Source of the DNA: Anaerolineae bacterium
GTDB lineage: Bacteria; Chloroflexota; Anaerolineae; Aggregatilineales; Phototrophicaceae
Length of the DNA stretch: 64,000 nt
NCBI GenBank assembly: GCA_019912965.1
Contig: JAIOHM010000022.1
Location: 93,464-157,463 of the forward strand
Direction: 5' to 3'
A model generated the notes under the pieces. It saw only the letters and a program-made list of their open reading frames with translations, made no database searches and was not told where the DNA came from. Shown here one piece after another: positions 44,149 to 54,981 of this stretch. Positions within the stretch are counted from its first letter, which is position 1, and the number at the start of each line of letters is the position of its first letter. A program made the translations under genes and the position numbers.

Positions 44149-46287
44149 ATGTCAAACATTCTTCTTCGCGACATTCTCATCAGCGCCCGCCAGGAATCTG
44201 TCCAGATGCGTCATCATTACATCGGTGTTGAACATCTTTTTGTCGCCCTGCTCACCATTCAGGGTGGACTCGCCAGTGGGATTTTGGAAACACAGGGACT
44301 CACCACCGAATATGTGATCGACGCCATCCGCCGTAAAATGGATAAAGGTACACCGCAGCGACTATGGGCAGGCATTCCCTACACCCCACGTGCCGAAATC
44401 ATTCTGGACATCGCCAACGATATGGTGTTGGATAACGGTAGTGAGGAAATTACCGAGCGAGAACTGCTAAACGCCATCATCATCGAAGGAGACAGTCTCC
44501 CTATTCGTGTCCTCAAGACCCTGAACATCAACATCAACGCTCTCGAAGAACATTCCCGAACCTACACCCCTGCAAAAGAACCCCATCTGCCAAATCTGAA
44601 CGTAACTTTCAGCGCTGATTTTGATCGGCGGGATGCCATCCAGCGCGAACACTTGTTCATACTACGCCGCATGTTCTCCTCACACGCCAGCATCCGTGTT
44701 GAACGGCGTCTGACAGGTTTCCGTGATGCGCTTATCCTGGTAGTTACACCCATTCATGCCGATGGCCGCGAAGATGCCTCTGTCGTCGCCAAAATCGACA
44801 TGGCTGATAATATTCTGGATGAGGTGCAGCGTTACGAAGCGCACGTCAAAAATGCCGCACCTTTACAGGCTGCCCGCTTGGAAGACAGCCCTACCGTCCC
44901 CGAATCATCTGATTTGGCAGGAATCAAATATACGCTCGTCGCTGGTACTAGTGGTGTACCGCAGGATTTACGAAATCGTGTTCAACTTCAAGGTACCATC
45001 GGACTTGGCGAATTGATTAAAAAGGAACTTTATACCCAGTTTAACAAAGCGTGGTGGCAGCAGCGACGTGCCTTCCGTTTTCAGGTCTGGCAGGAATACG
45101 ATTGGTTGCTCCCACCTGTATTGACGCTGGATTACGTCCCTGACCGTGATTTACCACCCAACACCCATCTGGTGAAAGTCCCTATCAACCGTGCCCGTCT
45201 CAAGACCAAATTGCACGAAGAAATACAGTTCGGTGATGAGGTCATTCTGGAAAACTTTACCGTCCACAAAGTAGATCGCGCCAATAATGTGCTCAAACTG
45301 GCAATTGGCTACGGCAGCGAAGCCGACAAACGTGCTTATCGCATTGATGTGCGCGGATTGAATCTATCCCAGACTCCTTTTTATCGCGGTGAGGTTGTCG
45401 AACGTTTGGTAGGCAAAGTCTGGAAAACGCGCCATGAAATGCTTCTGGATGCCGCACGTGATCTTGAGCCGGATTTCGACTTGCGCGGACGTTGGATCAC
45501 AATTGGTGATAACCGCATCCCTAACCCGCTACTGGCCTACGAGGATTTATTGGATCGTCATGTCAATGGTTCTGTCAGCCGTATTCATGGGGACTTACAC
45601 ATGGGCAATGTGCTTATTGGTCCCAATAATACCATGTGGCTGATTGACTTTGGGCACACACGTGATGGGCACACGCTGTTTGACTGGGCAAATCTGGAAA
45701 TCAGCCTTCTTGGGGATGCCCTGATGTCACTGACGGATGGTAGTTGGGCAACCGCCAATGAGATCGTCCAATATGTTGCCAAACTGGATTCGGAGAATCG
45801 TTCATCTTCGATGAATGCCCAGATCGATAGCACCATGAATGCTGTTGCCGCCGTTCGGGAGATAGTGCAAGAATGCTTGACTGTCAAGGATAACTGGTAC
45901 GAGTATTATGTCGCGCTGTCGTTGTGTGCCTTACGCGGCATCACCTTCAAAAGCATGACCATCGGCGGGCGACGCTTAATGTTCCTCATGGCGGGCATGG
46001 CACTGCTGGAACTGAACCGTAAATACCTCAACAATCCGACGATGGAAACCCCATCCCCCGATGCGACCGAACTCACCGATCACCTGCCGACAGTGGTTTC
46101 TGCTGATCGCCGCGCGGATACGCTCGACCGCCCAACCCCCTCAGAAGAATTTAATGCACTGACAGCAGACATCAAGGCTAATGACCTCAAGCGGGAGCAG
46201 GAAATGGATATCATTAATGAATTTGCGGATGAATCACCCACCCGCCTTGATAAACCTATTTTTCCAGCCGATGACCTGCCCCGCTAA
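44149..46287 (+). CDS. Clp-N / APH-like kinase fusion protein
   Basis: 712 residues. Residues 1-145 look like the Clp N-terminal repeat pair (RDILISARQESVQMRHHYIGVEHLFVALLTIQGG; ITERELLNAIIIEGDSLPIRVL), a substrate-docking module normally on ClpA/C. No AAA motor follows. Residues 160-590 form an aminoglycoside-phosphotransferase-like kinase with the catalytic loop HGDLHMGN (His480-Asn487) and the metal site IDFG (Asp500). Within 240-440 is an unusual long insertion. The C-terminus (about 620-712) is acidic and disordered. Similar kinase domains occur in signalling and conflict-type multidomain proteins. Target unknown; the upstream FHA protein is the obvious partner. Confidence 0.72.
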   Translation: MSNILLRDILISARQESVQMRHHYIGVEHLFVALLTIQGGLASGILETQGLTTEYVIDAIRRKMDKGTPQRLWAGIPYTPRAEIILDIANDMVLDNGSEEITERELLNAIIIEGDSLPIRVLKTLNININALEEHSRTYTPAKEPHLPNLNVTFSADFDRRDAIQREHLFILRRMFSSHASIRVERRLTGFRDALILVVTPIHADGREDASVVAKIDMADNILDEVQRYEAHVKNAAPLQAARLEDSPTVPESSDLAGIKYTLVAGTSGVPQDLRNRVQLQGTIGLGELIKKELYTQFNKAWWQQRRAFRFQVWQEYDWLLPPVLTLDYVPDRDLPPNTHLVKVPINRARLKTKLHEEIQFGDEVILENFTVHKVDRANNVLKLAIGYGSEADKRAYRIDVRGLNLSQTPFYRGEVVERLVGKVWKTRHEMLLDAARDLEPDFDLRGRWITIGDNRIPNPLLAYEDLLDRHVNGSVSRIHGDLHMGNVLIGPNNTMWLIDFGHTRDGHTLFDWANLEISLLGDALMSLTDGSWATANEIVQYVAKLDSENRSSSMNAQIDSTMNAVAAVREIVQECLTVKDNWYEYYVALSLCALRGITFKSMTIGGRRLMFLMAGMALLELNRKYLNNPTMETPSPDATELTDHLPTVVSADRRADTLDRPTPSEEFNALTADIKANDLKREQEMDIINEFADESPTRLDKPIFPADDLPR

Positions 46288-46305
46288 GTCAATATCAGGC
46301 GTGTA

Positions 46306-47370
46306 TTAGAGTGCTGCCAGAACCGACTCTGTGAATTCGCTAGTGCTGATGTATTCACCGCCGCGTGGAGCAATATCTGCCGTGCGCGCCCCGGATTCCA
46401 ACACTTGCTCAACAGCACTCTCAACCGCCTTCGCTTCGGCTTCCAGTCCAAGGCTGTACCGCAGCAATAATGCCGCGCTCAAAATTGTTCCTGTTGGATT
46501 GGCTTTTCCTTGTCCGGCAATGTCGGGCGCAGAACCATGAATCGGCTCATACAAACCAAATGTTCCCGCACCCAGCGAAGCCGAAGGCAGCATCCCTAGC
46601 GAACCTGCCAGCACCGACGCTTCATCACTCAAAATATCCCCGAACATATTGCTGGCAACTAGCACATCAAAACTCGCCGGACGTGTCATCAAATACATGG
46701 CACAGGCATCAACCAGCACATGTTCCAGTTCCACATCCGAATAATCTTCATGTACCCGCACCACTGTTCGACGCCACAACCGCATCGATGCCATCACGTT
46801 CGCTTTGTCAATAGAAGCAAGTTTCTTACTACGCCCCTGTGCCGCCCGGAAAGCCACATGTGCTACCCGCTCCACTTCTGGGACAGTGTACAACTCAGTA
46901 TCATACGCCGAGTCGCCATTCCCCTGTTCCTGCTGCGGCCCAAAGTAGATCCCGCCCGTCAACTCACGCACAAACAACATATCCACATTTTGCAATAAAT
47001 CTGCCCGCAGCGGGGTATGCTGTGCCAATGCTGGATAAGTCTTCACTGGGCGCAAATTGGCGAACAACTCAAAGTGTTTGCGAATCCGCAGCAAACCTTG
47101 CTCAGGCCGTACCGGGGCAGTCGGATCAGACCACTTCGGCCCACCCACGGCCCCCAGCAGAATAGCATCCGACTGTTCAGCAGTTTTAATCGTCTCTGGC
47201 GGGCAAGAATCCCCGGTGGTATCAATCGCAATCCCACCCATAATTGCTTCATTAAACACAAAATCATGCCCGAATTTTGCGGCCACTTTGTTCAACACTG
47301 CAACCGCTTTTGAAGTCACTTCCGGCCCAATGCCGTCACCCGGAAGAACCGCAATTGTCGCTTTAACCAT
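46306..47370 (-). CDS. leuB: 3-isopropylmalate dehydrogenase
   Basis: 354-residue NAD-dependent beta-decarboxylating dehydrogenase. Seen are [57 protein letters not shown], and the NAD-binding [22 protein letters not shown]. The ATG at 47370 has GGGGAGG correctly spaced; longer starts are rejected. In a strain with cimA it also acts on the citramalate-derived intermediate for isoleucine. Last gene of the minus-strand branched-chain cluster. Confidence 0.94.
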   Translation of the reverse strand: MVKATIAVLPGDGIGPEVTSKAVAVLNKVAAKFGHDFVFNEAIMGGIAIDTTGDSCPPETIKTAEQSDAILLGAVGGPKWSDPTAPVRPEQGLLRIRKHFELFANLRPVKTYPALAQHTPLRADLLQNVDMLFVRELTGGIYFGPQQEQGNGDSAYDTELYTVPEVERVAHVAFRAAQGRSKKLASIDKANVMASMRLWRRTVVRVHEDYSDVELEHVLVDACAMYLMTRPASFDVLVASNMFGDILSDEASVLAGSLGMLPSASLGAGTFGLYEPIHGSAPDIAGQGKANPTGTILSAALLLRYSLGLEAEAKAVESAVEQVLESGARTADIAPRGGEYISTSEFTESVLAAL

Positions 47371-47446
47371 CATATCCTCCCCAAGAAAACGGGCTGTATG
47401 TACATCATCAGCCCGTACCACTTCACAAATTTGCTTTTCTGCTTAC

Positions 47447-47812
47447 TTAAATCCGCTTCACATCTGCTACCGTGCGCTCATTTTGCACATTTCCGGTATT
47501 CAATGTTGTTTTAGGCTCAAACAACAGCAGGTGAACTTCCTCTGGTGCAACTGGCATATGCTCCACCCCATGTGGAATAATCACAAATTCGCCCTCGTCC
47601 AGCCATAAATCCTGATCGCGCAGTTTCATCAGGAGTCGTCCCTTCAAAATGAGGAACAATTCATCCTCAGTTTCGTGATGATGCCAGACGAACTCACCCT
47701 TCAATTTCACCAATTTGACTGCCGAGTCGTTCACCTCGCCCACCAGTTTAGGACTCCAGTGTTCGCTGAACAAGCTCAGTTTCTCAGCCAGATTCACCTT
47801 TTCAATCACCAT
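47447..47812 (-). CDS. Cupin-domain protein
   Basis: 121 residues, single cupin barrel: WHHHETEDELFLILKGRLLMKLRDQDLWLDEGEFVIIPHGVEHMPVA. The metal-binding His-x-His-x3-4-Glu and the distal His are present. Function unknown; small cupins in amino-acid operons are often enzymes or sensors of uncertain role. It lies between cimA (13-base gap) and leuB, in the same direction. Confidence 0.85.
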   Translation of the reverse strand: MVIEKVNLAEKLSLFSEHWSPKLVGEVNDSAVKLVKLKGEFVWHHHETEDELFLILKGRLLMKLRDQDLWLDEGEFVIIPHGVEHMPVAPEEVHLLLFEPKTTLNTGNVQNERTVADVKRI

Positions 47813-47825
47813 ATCACCTTCTGGA

Positions 47826-49436
47826 CTAGTCAGAGGATGACCCGGAAACTGCCGAAAGCTGATCGCTAACTGTGGATTGTTGTTCGCTCAAACTCAATCC
47901 ATATTCCACGCTGTCAACCAGTGCCAGCCAGCTTGCCTGAATAATGTTCGTTCCAGCGCCCACACAACTCCAACGTTGGTATCCGTTTTGGGTGTCGATC
48001 AATACCCGCGTCAGTGCCGCTGTGCCATTGTTCCCATCCGGGATACGTACTTTATAATCCGCGAGTTGGAAATCCGCCAATTGTGGATAACGAGGCAACA
48101 ATGCCTTCCGCAGCGCCAGATCAAGCGCGTTCACCGGCCCGTTACCATCTGCCGCCGTATGCACAAGATCGCCGTCAATATCCAGTTTCACCATCGCTTG
48201 TGCCAGTTGATGTCCCTGTCGTTCCGCAACTAAAACGGTAAAATCGACTAGCGTAAAAATGGGTTTATATCCCGGCTTGGCGCGGTGAAGCCGAACCGCA
48301 ACCGAGGCTTCTGCCCCCTCGAACACAAACCCCTCATTTTCCAGATGTTTAATCTCGTCCAAAACCTTTACCGCTTCCGCGCGGGAAACATCCAGTCTAA
48401 ACTCTTCTGCCTTACTCAGCAGATTCCCCTGCCCCGAAAGGTCGGAAACCAGCACTCGCATTTCGTTGCCCACCAGTTCCGGGTCGATATGTTGATAGCT
48501 GTTCACGTTCCGCCGGATAGCCGCCACATGAATCCCACCTTTGTGAGCAAACGCACTCTTGCCCACATACGCTAGATGATTATCCGGCGCGAGATTAGCG
48601 ATTTCCGCTACCGTCCGCGAAAGCGTAGTCAAATGACGCAAACCATCCACATTTGGCAGGCAGCGAACATTCATCTTCAATTCCAGATCAGGGATAATGC
48701 TGCATAAATTGGCATTACCGCACCGTTCCCCGTATCCATTAATCGTTCCCTGCACGTGAACAGCACCAGCCTGTACCGCCGCCAGTGTATTGGCAACCGC
48801 CAGTTCACCATCATTATGTGTATGGATGCCCAGCGGCATATCGGGGAAAGCCTGCTGAACTGCTTTGACATACTGTGCGATTTCCCACGGCATCGAACCA
48901 CCGTTGGTATCACACAGCACCACTACATCCGCCCCGCCCTCAATTGCAGCCTCGATGGTATCTAGCGCATATTCCATATCGAGCTTGATGCCATCGAAGA
49001 AGTGTTCGGCGTCATAGATCACTTCTTTGCCCAGACTCTTGAGATAGCGCAGACTTTCTCGAATCATCCGCAGATTTTCTTCTGGCGTCGTTTGCAACAC
49101 ATCCGTGACATGCAGCATGGAAGTCTTACCAACCACCGTCACAACAGGTGTTTTAGCGTCCACCAACGCCATAATATTGGGATCAGTCGCCGGGTCGCCT
49201 TGCTTACGGCAGGTGGAGCCAAACGCCGCAATGCGGGCATGTTGCAGTTCAATCGACTGCATAGCCTCGAAATAGGCTGCATCTTTAGGGTTCGACCCCG
49301 GCCATCCACCTTCGATGTATGCCACACCCAGATTATCCAGCAACCGGGTCACTTTCAGCTTATCCGCAACCGAAAGCGATATTCCCTCGCGCTGCGTACC
49401 ATCCCGCAGCGTTGTATCATAAACGGCGACACTCAT
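47826..49436 (-). CDS. cimA: Citramalate synthase
   Basis: 536 residues. Condenses pyruvate with acetyl-CoA to citramalate, the first step of threonine-independent isoleucine synthesis. The HMGL-like barrel starts YDTTLRDGTQREGISLSV, and metal His residues are in GIHTHNDGELAVANTLAAVQAGA. A LeuA-type regulatory domain lies after about 380. EGGWPGSNPKD is typical of CimA rather than LeuA. Start ATG 49436 begins the barrel. The last residues (VSDQLSAVSG) lie in sequence that looks like degenerate seven-base repeats, so the C-terminal end may be recent. Confidence 0.87.
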   Translation of the reverse strand: MSVAVYDTTLRDGTQREGISLSVADKLKVTRLLDNLGVAYIEGGWPGSNPKDAAYFEAMQSIELQHARIAAFGSTCRKQGDPATDPNIMALVDAKTPVVTVVGKTSMLHVTDVLQTTPEENLRMIRESLRYLKSLGKEVIYDAEHFFDGIKLDMEYALDTIEAAIEGGADVVVLCDTNGGSMPWEIAQYVKAVQQAFPDMPLGIHTHNDGELAVANTLAAVQAGAVHVQGTINGYGERCGNANLCSIIPDLELKMNVRCLPNVDGLRHLTTLSRTVAEIANLAPDNHLAYVGKSAFAHKGGIHVAAIRRNVNSYQHIDPELVGNEMRVLVSDLSGQGNLLSKAEEFRLDVSRAEAVKVLDEIKHLENEGFVFEGAEASVAVRLHRAKPGYKPIFTLVDFTVLVAERQGHQLAQAMVKLDIDGDLVHTAADGNGPVNALDLALRKALLPRYPQLADFQLADYKVRIPDGNNGTAALTRVLIDTQNGYQRWSCVGAGTNIIQASWLALVDSVEYGLSLSEQQSTVSDQLSAVSGSSSD

Positions 49437-49483
49437 AACGCTAATCCCTTGGTACAATTTCGATACTTGGTTATCGATAACCC

Positions 49484-49502
49484 CCTCTCCAAATTGGAGA
49501 GG
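49484..49502. repeat. Short CCTCTCCAA inverted repeat
   Basis: CCTCTCCAA with its complement, one-base spacer. Similar to a longer hairpin at 62285. It lies in the leuD-cimA gap. Confidence 0.5.
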
Positions 49503-49550
49503 ATGAGTGGCTGACACTGAGGCCAGCTCGGTCAGCCACGAGGAGGTTTC

Positions 49551-50159
49551 TTATGCAGTTTTTACGCGCCCTGCATTTGCACCTTCATAAACCACAATTT
49601 GCTCATCTAGCCCCAGAATGAAGCCTAATTGGTCAACACCATTCAGTAGGCAGTACCGTGAAAATCCATCAATCGGAAAAGTCACTCCGCGTCCATCCGG
49701 CAGGATAAGCTGCTGCTTTTCCAGATCAACTGCCACTTGTGCCGTCGGGTCTTCTTCTGCCAGACTGATGAGTTGCTTATGCGTTTCCTCGTCCACAATC
49801 ACAGGTAACAGGCCGTTTTTCAACGCATTACCCTGGAAAATATCTGCAAAATACGTGCTCACTACCGCCTTGAACCCTGCGCCAAGCAGCGCCCAGGGGG
49901 CATGTTCACGTGAGCTGCCACAACCGAAATTATGCCCGCCAACCAGCACACTGGCGTTCTTATATTCCGGCTTATTCAGAGGAAAGTCCGGCTTCGGTGT
50001 CTGTCCGTCGGCCTCATAACGCCAATCGCTGAAACAGGCTGCGCCCAAGCCGTTTTTATCCGTCACCTTCAAGTATCGCGCCGGGATGATCTGGTCAGTG
50101 TCAATATCATTGTTCGCTAACGCCACCATCGTCCCGCTAAATTTCGTTATGGGATCCAT
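49551..50159 (-). CDS. leuD: 3-isopropylmalate dehydratase small subunit
   Basis: 202-residue swivel subunit of the aconitase-family dehydratase. Seen are NIDTDQIIPARYLK, FGCGSSREHAPWALLGAGFKAVV and SYFADIFQGNALKNGLLPV-like STYFADIFQGNALKNGLLPV (its central part diagnostic). It forms the active enzyme with LeuC, whose gene lies one base upstream. It also serves the citramalate route. Confidence 0.95.
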   Translation of the reverse strand: MDPITKFSGTMVALANNDIDTDQIIPARYLKVTDKNGLGAACFSDWRYEADGQTPKPDFPLNKPEYKNASVLVGGHNFGCGSSREHAPWALLGAGFKAVVSTYFADIFQGNALKNGLLPVIVDEETHKQLISLAEEDPTAQVAVDLEKQQLILPDGRGVTFPIDGFSRYCLLNGVDQLGFILGLDEQIVVYEGANAGRVKTA

Positions 50160-50160
50160 G

Positions 50161-51582
50161 TTAATTCACCATCTCTCTGGGATCAGTCACCACACCATTC
50201 ACCGCTGTAGCCACTGCCGTCAATGGACTGGCGAGGAAAGTACGTCCACCTTTGCCCTGCCGCCCTTCAAAATTACGATTGCTGGTGCTTACAGCATACT
50301 GTCCCGGTTGTAGCTGATCGCCATTCATAGCGATGCACATCGAGCAGCCCGCCTCGCGCCATTCTGCCCCAGCCGCTTTGAAGATTTCATGCAGACCTTC
50401 AGCTTCGGCCTGTGCCTTCACCTGCTGCGAACCGGGCACGACCATCATCCGCACACTCTGTGCCACCTTGCGTCCTTCAATCAGTTTGGCCGCCTCACGC
50501 AAATCCGAAATGCGCGAATTAGTGCAGCTTCCGACGAACACCACATCAACCGGCTTACCCAGCAGCGATTGCCCCGGTTGTAAATCCATATACTTCAGCG
50601 CCTTGTCCAGCGCGATCTTCTGGCTGACATCGCTCATCTTATCCGGGTCGGGCACATTCGCCGTGATCGGCATTCCCATACCCGGATTGGTTCCGTAGGT
50701 AATCATCGGCGTGAGTTGATTCGCGTCCAGCACCACTTCATTATCGAAGACTGCATCTTCATCAGAAGGCAGTTGACGCCATGCCACAATCGCTTTGTCC
50801 CACGCCTCACCTTGTGGTGCATACGGGCGTCCAGCCACATATTCAAATGTCGTTTCGTCAGGGGCAATCATGCCTGCCCGCGCGCCGCCTTCAATCGACA
50901 TGTTGCAGATCGTCATGCGGCCTTCCATGCTCAAAGCGCGGATGGCTTCACCCATATATTCAAACACATAGCCTGTGCCACCGCCTACGCCAATTTTAGC
51001 GATCACCGCCAAAATGATGTCTTTCGCCGTTACACCGGAATGCAAACGTCCATTCACACGGACAGCCATCGTCTGCGGCTTATTTTGAAGTAAACACTGC
51101 GTTGCCAGCACATGTGCCACTTCGCTCGTTCCAATCCCGAACGCCAGCGCACCGAATGCCCCATGTGTGCTGGTGTGGCTGTCGCCACAAACAATAGTCA
51201 TTCCCGGCTGGGTTAAACCTTGCTCCGGCCCGATCACATGCACAATGCCCTGATTTTTCGTGCCGAGGTCATACAGCGGAATGCCGAAATCAGCGCAGTT
51301 CTTCCGCATCACATCCAATTGTGCCGAGGCCATCATGTCCGTCACCGGAATAATGCCTTGGGCGTTGCGCGGTGTCGTCGGTGTGCTGTGATCCATCGTC
51401 GCCATTGTGCGGTCAGGCCGTCGCACCTTCAATCCGCGTTCACGCAACACAGTAAACGCCTGTGGTGAAGTCACTTCATGCACCAGATGCAAATCAATGT
51501 ACAGTACCGCCGGAGTATCCGGGGTTTGTGGACGAACCAGATGGCTATTCCACACATTCTCGAACAAAGTCCGAGGGGTCAT
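50161..51582 (-). CDS. leuC: 3-isopropylmalate dehydratase large subunit
   Basis: 473-residue aconitase-fold subunit. The 4Fe-4S ligands are visible as [17 protein letters not shown] and GCSMCIAMN; also [32 protein letters not shown]. The ATG at 51582 follows GGGAG at a normal distance; a start 18 bases earlier is less likely. It is an oxygen-sensitive Fe-S enzyme, so it depends on the Suf system encoded earlier in the window. Confidence 0.95.
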   Translation of the reverse strand: MTPRTLFENVWNSHLVRPQTPDTPAVLYIDLHLVHEVTSPQAFTVLRERGLKVRRPDRTMATMDHSTPTTPRNAQGIIPVTDMMASAQLDVMRKNCADFGIPLYDLGTKNQGIVHVIGPEQGLTQPGMTIVCGDSHTSTHGAFGALAFGIGTSEVAHVLATQCLLQNKPQTMAVRVNGRLHSGVTAKDIILAVIAKIGVGGGTGYVFEYMGEAIRALSMEGRMTICNMSIEGGARAGMIAPDETTFEYVAGRPYAPQGEAWDKAIVAWRQLPSDEDAVFDNEVVLDANQLTPMITYGTNPGMGMPITANVPDPDKMSDVSQKIALDKALKYMDLQPGQSLLGKPVDVVFVGSCTNSRISDLREAAKLIEGRKVAQSVRMMVVPGSQQVKAQAEAEGLHEIFKAAGAEWREAGCSMCIAMNGDQLQPGQYAVSTSNRNFEGRQGKGGRTFLASPLTAVATAVNGVVTDPREMVN

Positions 51583-51769
51583 AACATCTCCCACCTTCAC
51601 TTATATCCCAATTTATCCCAAAAATTTGGGAATTCTAACACTCGCAACAATACATTTTTGAGCTAATTTTCTTTATCAGGGCGAAGTTTCCCCCGCCCCT
51701 TGCAAAATGTACAATCCTGCTAGGGCTTGGCTTTATTCCATTCCCATGGAGGCAGACCAAGAATTCCCC

Positions 51770-51818
51770 TATGCACTAAAAACTTAGCACTTTTTACCTA
51801 GCACCTAGCACCTATTAG
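51770..51818. repeat. Heptamer tandem repeat, TAGCAC family
   Basis: Seven successive 7-base units in register with consensus (C/T)TAGCAC, degenerating at the ends, in the leuA-leuC gap (51583-51814) and just entering leuA. The rest of that gap shows no gene. Confidence 0.6.
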
Positions 51819-53422
51819 CTTTTAACCTGTACTGTCGAAACCTCACCCTCTGGCTTTCGGTCACCAAGTCCCATCACTGCCACCATCCGGTTCACAGCCG
51901 CCAGATATGCTTTCACACTGGCGACCACAATGTCCCGATGTGCCCCGTAACCACCAAACGAGCGTTTGTCTTCTCCGTCAGGCGAAATCCGTACTGTCAC
52001 CTCACCCAGCGCATCAATACCCTCGGTGACGCTGTGAACGCTGTATTCAATCAGCGTGTTGGGGGCTTTGACAATCGCGTCTACCGCTTTGTACGAGGCA
52101 TCCACTGGCCCAGCGCCAACCGCCGCATGGATAATTTCTTCCCCATCAGCGTTCTTCATCTTCACTGTCGCGGTGGGCATACCCATCGTCCCACAGGTAA
52201 CTTGAATATCCACCAGACTATAAATTTCCTCTGGGCCATGAAACTCATCTGCAATCAATGCTTCCAGATCAGCATCCGTGACCGTCTTCTTGGCGTCCGC
52301 CAAATCTTTGAACCGTGCGAAAACTTGGTTCAGTGCATCACCCTCAATTTTGTAACCCAGTTCCTGCAAACGGGCTTTTAGCGCGTGCCGGCCACTGTGC
52401 TTGCCCAGCACCAAACGGCTCTGATTCAACCCCACCGTTTCCGGGGTCATGATCTCAAAGGTACTGGAATGCTTTAACATACCATCCTGATGAATACCCG
52501 CCTCGTGAGCGAAAGCATTTGCACCCACAATTGCCTTATTCGGCTGGACGTGCATCCCCGTATAATTGCTCACCAGTCGGCTGGTCTTCATAATTTCGCG
52601 GGTATTGATGTTGGTGTACAGATTGTAAAACTGCTTGCGAGTATGGATAGCCATCACCACTTCTTCCAGACTGGTGTTGCCCGCTCGTTCGCCAATCCCG
52701 TTAATAGTGACTTCCACCTGCCGCGCCCCGGCCAGCACCCCAGCCAGCGTATTCGCTGTCGCCAACCCCAGATCATTGTGGCAGTGTACCGACCATGTAA
52801 TCCCGCTTCCCGGCCCGCTACCCGGTGTTTCAGCAATCAGATTGCTCAGAAATTCGCCCCACTCGCTTGGCGTCACATAACCAACCGTATCAGGGATATT
52901 CAGTGTCGTTGCACCACATTCAATCGCCAACGCACAGGCTTCCACCAGAAATGACAGATCAGCACGTCCAGCGTCCATTGGGCTGAATTCCACATCCGGG
53001 CTGAGGCTGCTCGCCAGCGTCACCCCTTTCCGCACTACTTCCAAAGCCTCTTTTCGGCTGATGTTGGAAATGTGCTTCAGGTGAATATCGGACATACCTA
53101 GAAAAGTATGGATTCGGGGTTTCGCTGCGTCTTTCACACCTTCCCAGCAAGTCACAATATCCTTTTCAACCGCCCGCGCCAGACCGCAAATCACTGGGCC
53201 ATCCGCAGTGCCCACTTCGCGTGCGATTCGTTGCACCGCCGCCAGATCATCAGGCGATGCCGCTGGGAATCCCGCTTCAATAATATCCACGCCCAGCCGT
53301 GCCAGTTGGCGGGCGATTTCCAGTTTTTCGGCGCTGCTTAGGGTTGCGCCGGGGCTTTGTTCGCCATCGCGCAGAGTGGTATCAAATACGCGAACCAGGT
53401 TGTTGTCAATCTGTACAGACAT
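51815..53422 (-). CDS. leuA: 2-isopropylmalate synthase
   Basis: 535 residues; first committed step of leucine synthesis. Seen are [29 protein letters not shown], the catalytic [42 protein letters not shown], and [17 protein letters not shown]. The C-terminal regulatory domain (about 390-510) is present, so leucine feedback is expected. The N-terminal segment [14 protein letters not shown] and length favour LeuA over CimA, which is encoded separately nearby. Confidence 0.94.
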   Translation of the reverse strand: MSVQIDNNLVRVFDTTLRDGEQSPGATLSSAEKLEIARQLARLGVDIIEAGFPAASPDDLAAVQRIAREVGTADGPVICGLARAVEKDIVTCWEGVKDAAKPRIHTFLGMSDIHLKHISNISRKEALEVVRKGVTLASSLSPDVEFSPMDAGRADLSFLVEACALAIECGATTLNIPDTVGYVTPSEWGEFLSNLIAETPGSGPGSGITWSVHCHNDLGLATANTLAGVLAGARQVEVTINGIGERAGNTSLEEVVMAIHTRKQFYNLYTNINTREIMKTSRLVSNYTGMHVQPNKAIVGANAFAHEAGIHQDGMLKHSSTFEIMTPETVGLNQSRLVLGKHSGRHALKARLQELGYKIEGDALNQVFARFKDLADAKKTVTDADLEALIADEFHGPEEIYSLVDIQVTCGTMGMPTATVKMKNADGEEIIHAAVGAGPVDASYKAVDAIVKAPNTLIEYSVHSVTEGIDALGEVTVRISPDGEDKRSFGGYGAHRDIVVASVKAYLAAVNRMVAVMGLGDRKPEGEVSTVQVKS

Positions 53423-53536
53423 GTTAGGGTGATCCTCTCTTTAATCGGGTCTTGGTTAAATGGCTGAAGGTCAACAAGGCCATCTTCCGGCATCAGACCA
53501 CCCCCTTTCGGACTGCGCTGCTGTCATCATCCATGA

Positions 53537-54040
53537 TTACACTATCCTCAAAACCATCCACTCGATGTCGAAATACCTATCGCCTAAGCGGATGTAGCGT
53601 GGATCAATACTAAATGGCGTAAATCCGGCTTTGATGTACAGATTTCGCGCCGTGTCATTACCAACCGTTACTGCCAACACCACATCTTCTAGACCATCCA
53701 ACGTTCTCGCGTAGGACAGCGACACATCTATCAACGCCTTACCCACTTGCTTACCGCGTGCTTCGGGCGCAACGTACATCGCGCCAATAATTGCACGATG
53801 TCGCGTTTTCATCCGTGTATAGCGCCCCAGATGTGCAATCCCAACTAATGCATCTCTATCAAATGCACCAAACATCACACTATCCGGTGGATTAAACCCT
53901 TGAGCAACCTTATCAAGCGAAAACTCTCGTTCTTCTTCATAACTTGCGCCGAATGCTTCAGGATGTTCTTGCAACGCCCGCAGCCGAATCGCTTGGAAAG
54001 CTGCCGCGTCTGCTGCCTTCAAAACGCGAACATCCATCAT
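53537..54040 (-). CDS. GNAT family N-acetyltransferase
   Basis: 167 residues with the acetyl-CoA-binding segment GAMYVAPEARGKQVGKALIDVSL (about 91-113) and ARNLYIKAGFTPF. RimI/Acetyltransf_1 type; acceptor unknown. The start overlaps the stop of the preceding GNAT gene (ATGA), so the two are translated together. No obvious link to branched-chain synthesis. Confidence 0.85.
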   Translation of the reverse strand: MMDVRVLKAADAAAFQAIRLRALQEHPEAFGASYEEEREFSLDKVAQGFNPPDSVMFGAFDRDALVGIAHLGRYTRMKTRHRAIIGAMYVAPEARGKQVGKALIDVSLSYARTLDGLEDVVLAVTVGNDTARNLYIKAGFTPFSIDPRYIRLGDRYFDIEWMVLRIV

Positions 54041-54909
54041 GCTGACCTCTCACCAAAGCGATATTCATCAACATCACTCACTGGCTCATAACCAATCGTC
54101 TGATAGATATGATTGGAGGTCGGATTGCTCAAATCGGTGAACAGAAAGCAGAATTCTCGTCCCCGGTCAAGCAGTTCTTGGCTCATCACTGCCACTAATG
54201 CACTTGCATAACCTTGTTTGCGTACCTCTGGCGGCGTATAAACAGGCCCGATCCGAATACCGTGCGGGGTTAAACCTGCATAACCTGCAAGCGATACCAC
54301 CTTAGCCTCGTCATACCACAACCTAAAACCCCTCACCATTGGATCACTGCTCAACCGCACATCGACTATCCGTTCGGCCTGTTCGCGCGTATCTTTTTCT
54401 AGTGCCTCAGATGTAAATGCCAACATCCATTCGATTAACAATTCACGGTCATCTGTAGTTGGTGTCCGCATTTCACCGCGAACGCCATCGACGGGTTTAA
54501 CAGTTTTAAGCTTATAAATCCGTTCCGAAAGACCCGGTCGCAAATGCTGTTTGTTAATCCGTTCCCAGCATTGGGCAAAGGTTTTACCGACAGCCTTTGG
54601 TGCAAGTACCCCCGGCAGCGTTTCATAAACCTGCTGTGCGTCATTAGCAATAGCAGAAACCACAGTCTGCATATCGGCAGTATCAACCTCGGAAATGACC
54701 ATGTTATAGGGCGGCGTTCGCAGTGCGACAGCCACAACCGCCCCATCTTGTTCAACATAAGCCATATAAGGCGGTTCCCGATAAATATCGGAATGAATCA
54801 GAGTGGATAAATTACCCAGCAGCAGACAGTGTTCAGCTTCCTTCCGAAGCAAAAACGCCTCTACCTGCTCATTAAATTCGGCCACATCCTCAAACCGCCG
54901 CAGTTCCAA
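54037..54909 (-). CDS. GNAT family acetyltransferase with N-terminal extension
   Basis: 290 residues. The C-terminal half is a GNAT domain (RIGPVYTPPEVRKQGYASALVAVMSQELLDRGREFCFLFTDLSNPTSNHIYQTIGYEPV). The N-terminal half is a second, degenerate GNAT-like domain (FLLRKEAEHCLLLGNLSTL, MAYVEQDGAVVAVALRTPPYNMVIS). This two-domain layout occurs in predicted acetyltransferases of unknown acceptor. Coupled to the next gene by an ATGA overlap. Confidence 0.8.
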   Translation of the reverse strand: MELRRFEDVAEFNEQVEAFLLRKEAEHCLLLGNLSTLIHSDIYREPPYMAYVEQDGAVVAVALRTPPYNMVISEVDTADMQTVVSAIANDAQQVYETLPGVLAPKAVGKTFAQCWERINKQHLRPGLSERIYKLKTVKPVDGVRGEMRTPTTDDRELLIEWMLAFTSEALEKDTREQAERIVDVRLSSDPMVRGFRLWYDEAKVVSLAGYAGLTPHGIRIGPVYTPPEVRKQGYASALVAVMSQELLDRGREFCFLFTDLSNPTSNHIYQTIGYEPVSDVDEYRFGERSA

Positions 54910-54946
54910 TTTGCTCTCCTAACCCCAAGCACAACCAGAGGTTTAA

Positions 54947-54981
54947 AACTGATAACTGACAACTGGAAACTGATAACTATG
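54947..54981. repeat. Heptamer tandem repeat, AACTGAT family
   Basis: Five successive 7-base units beginning AACT (AACTGAT, AACTGAC, AACTGGA and variants). The last unit covers the ilvC stop. A related array lies at 63705. Confidence 0.6.

Noticed and set aside
49437..49517. Upstream 27-codon extension of cimA
   Set aside because: It includes part of the intergenic inverted repeat; the conserved barrel begins at the ATG 49436.
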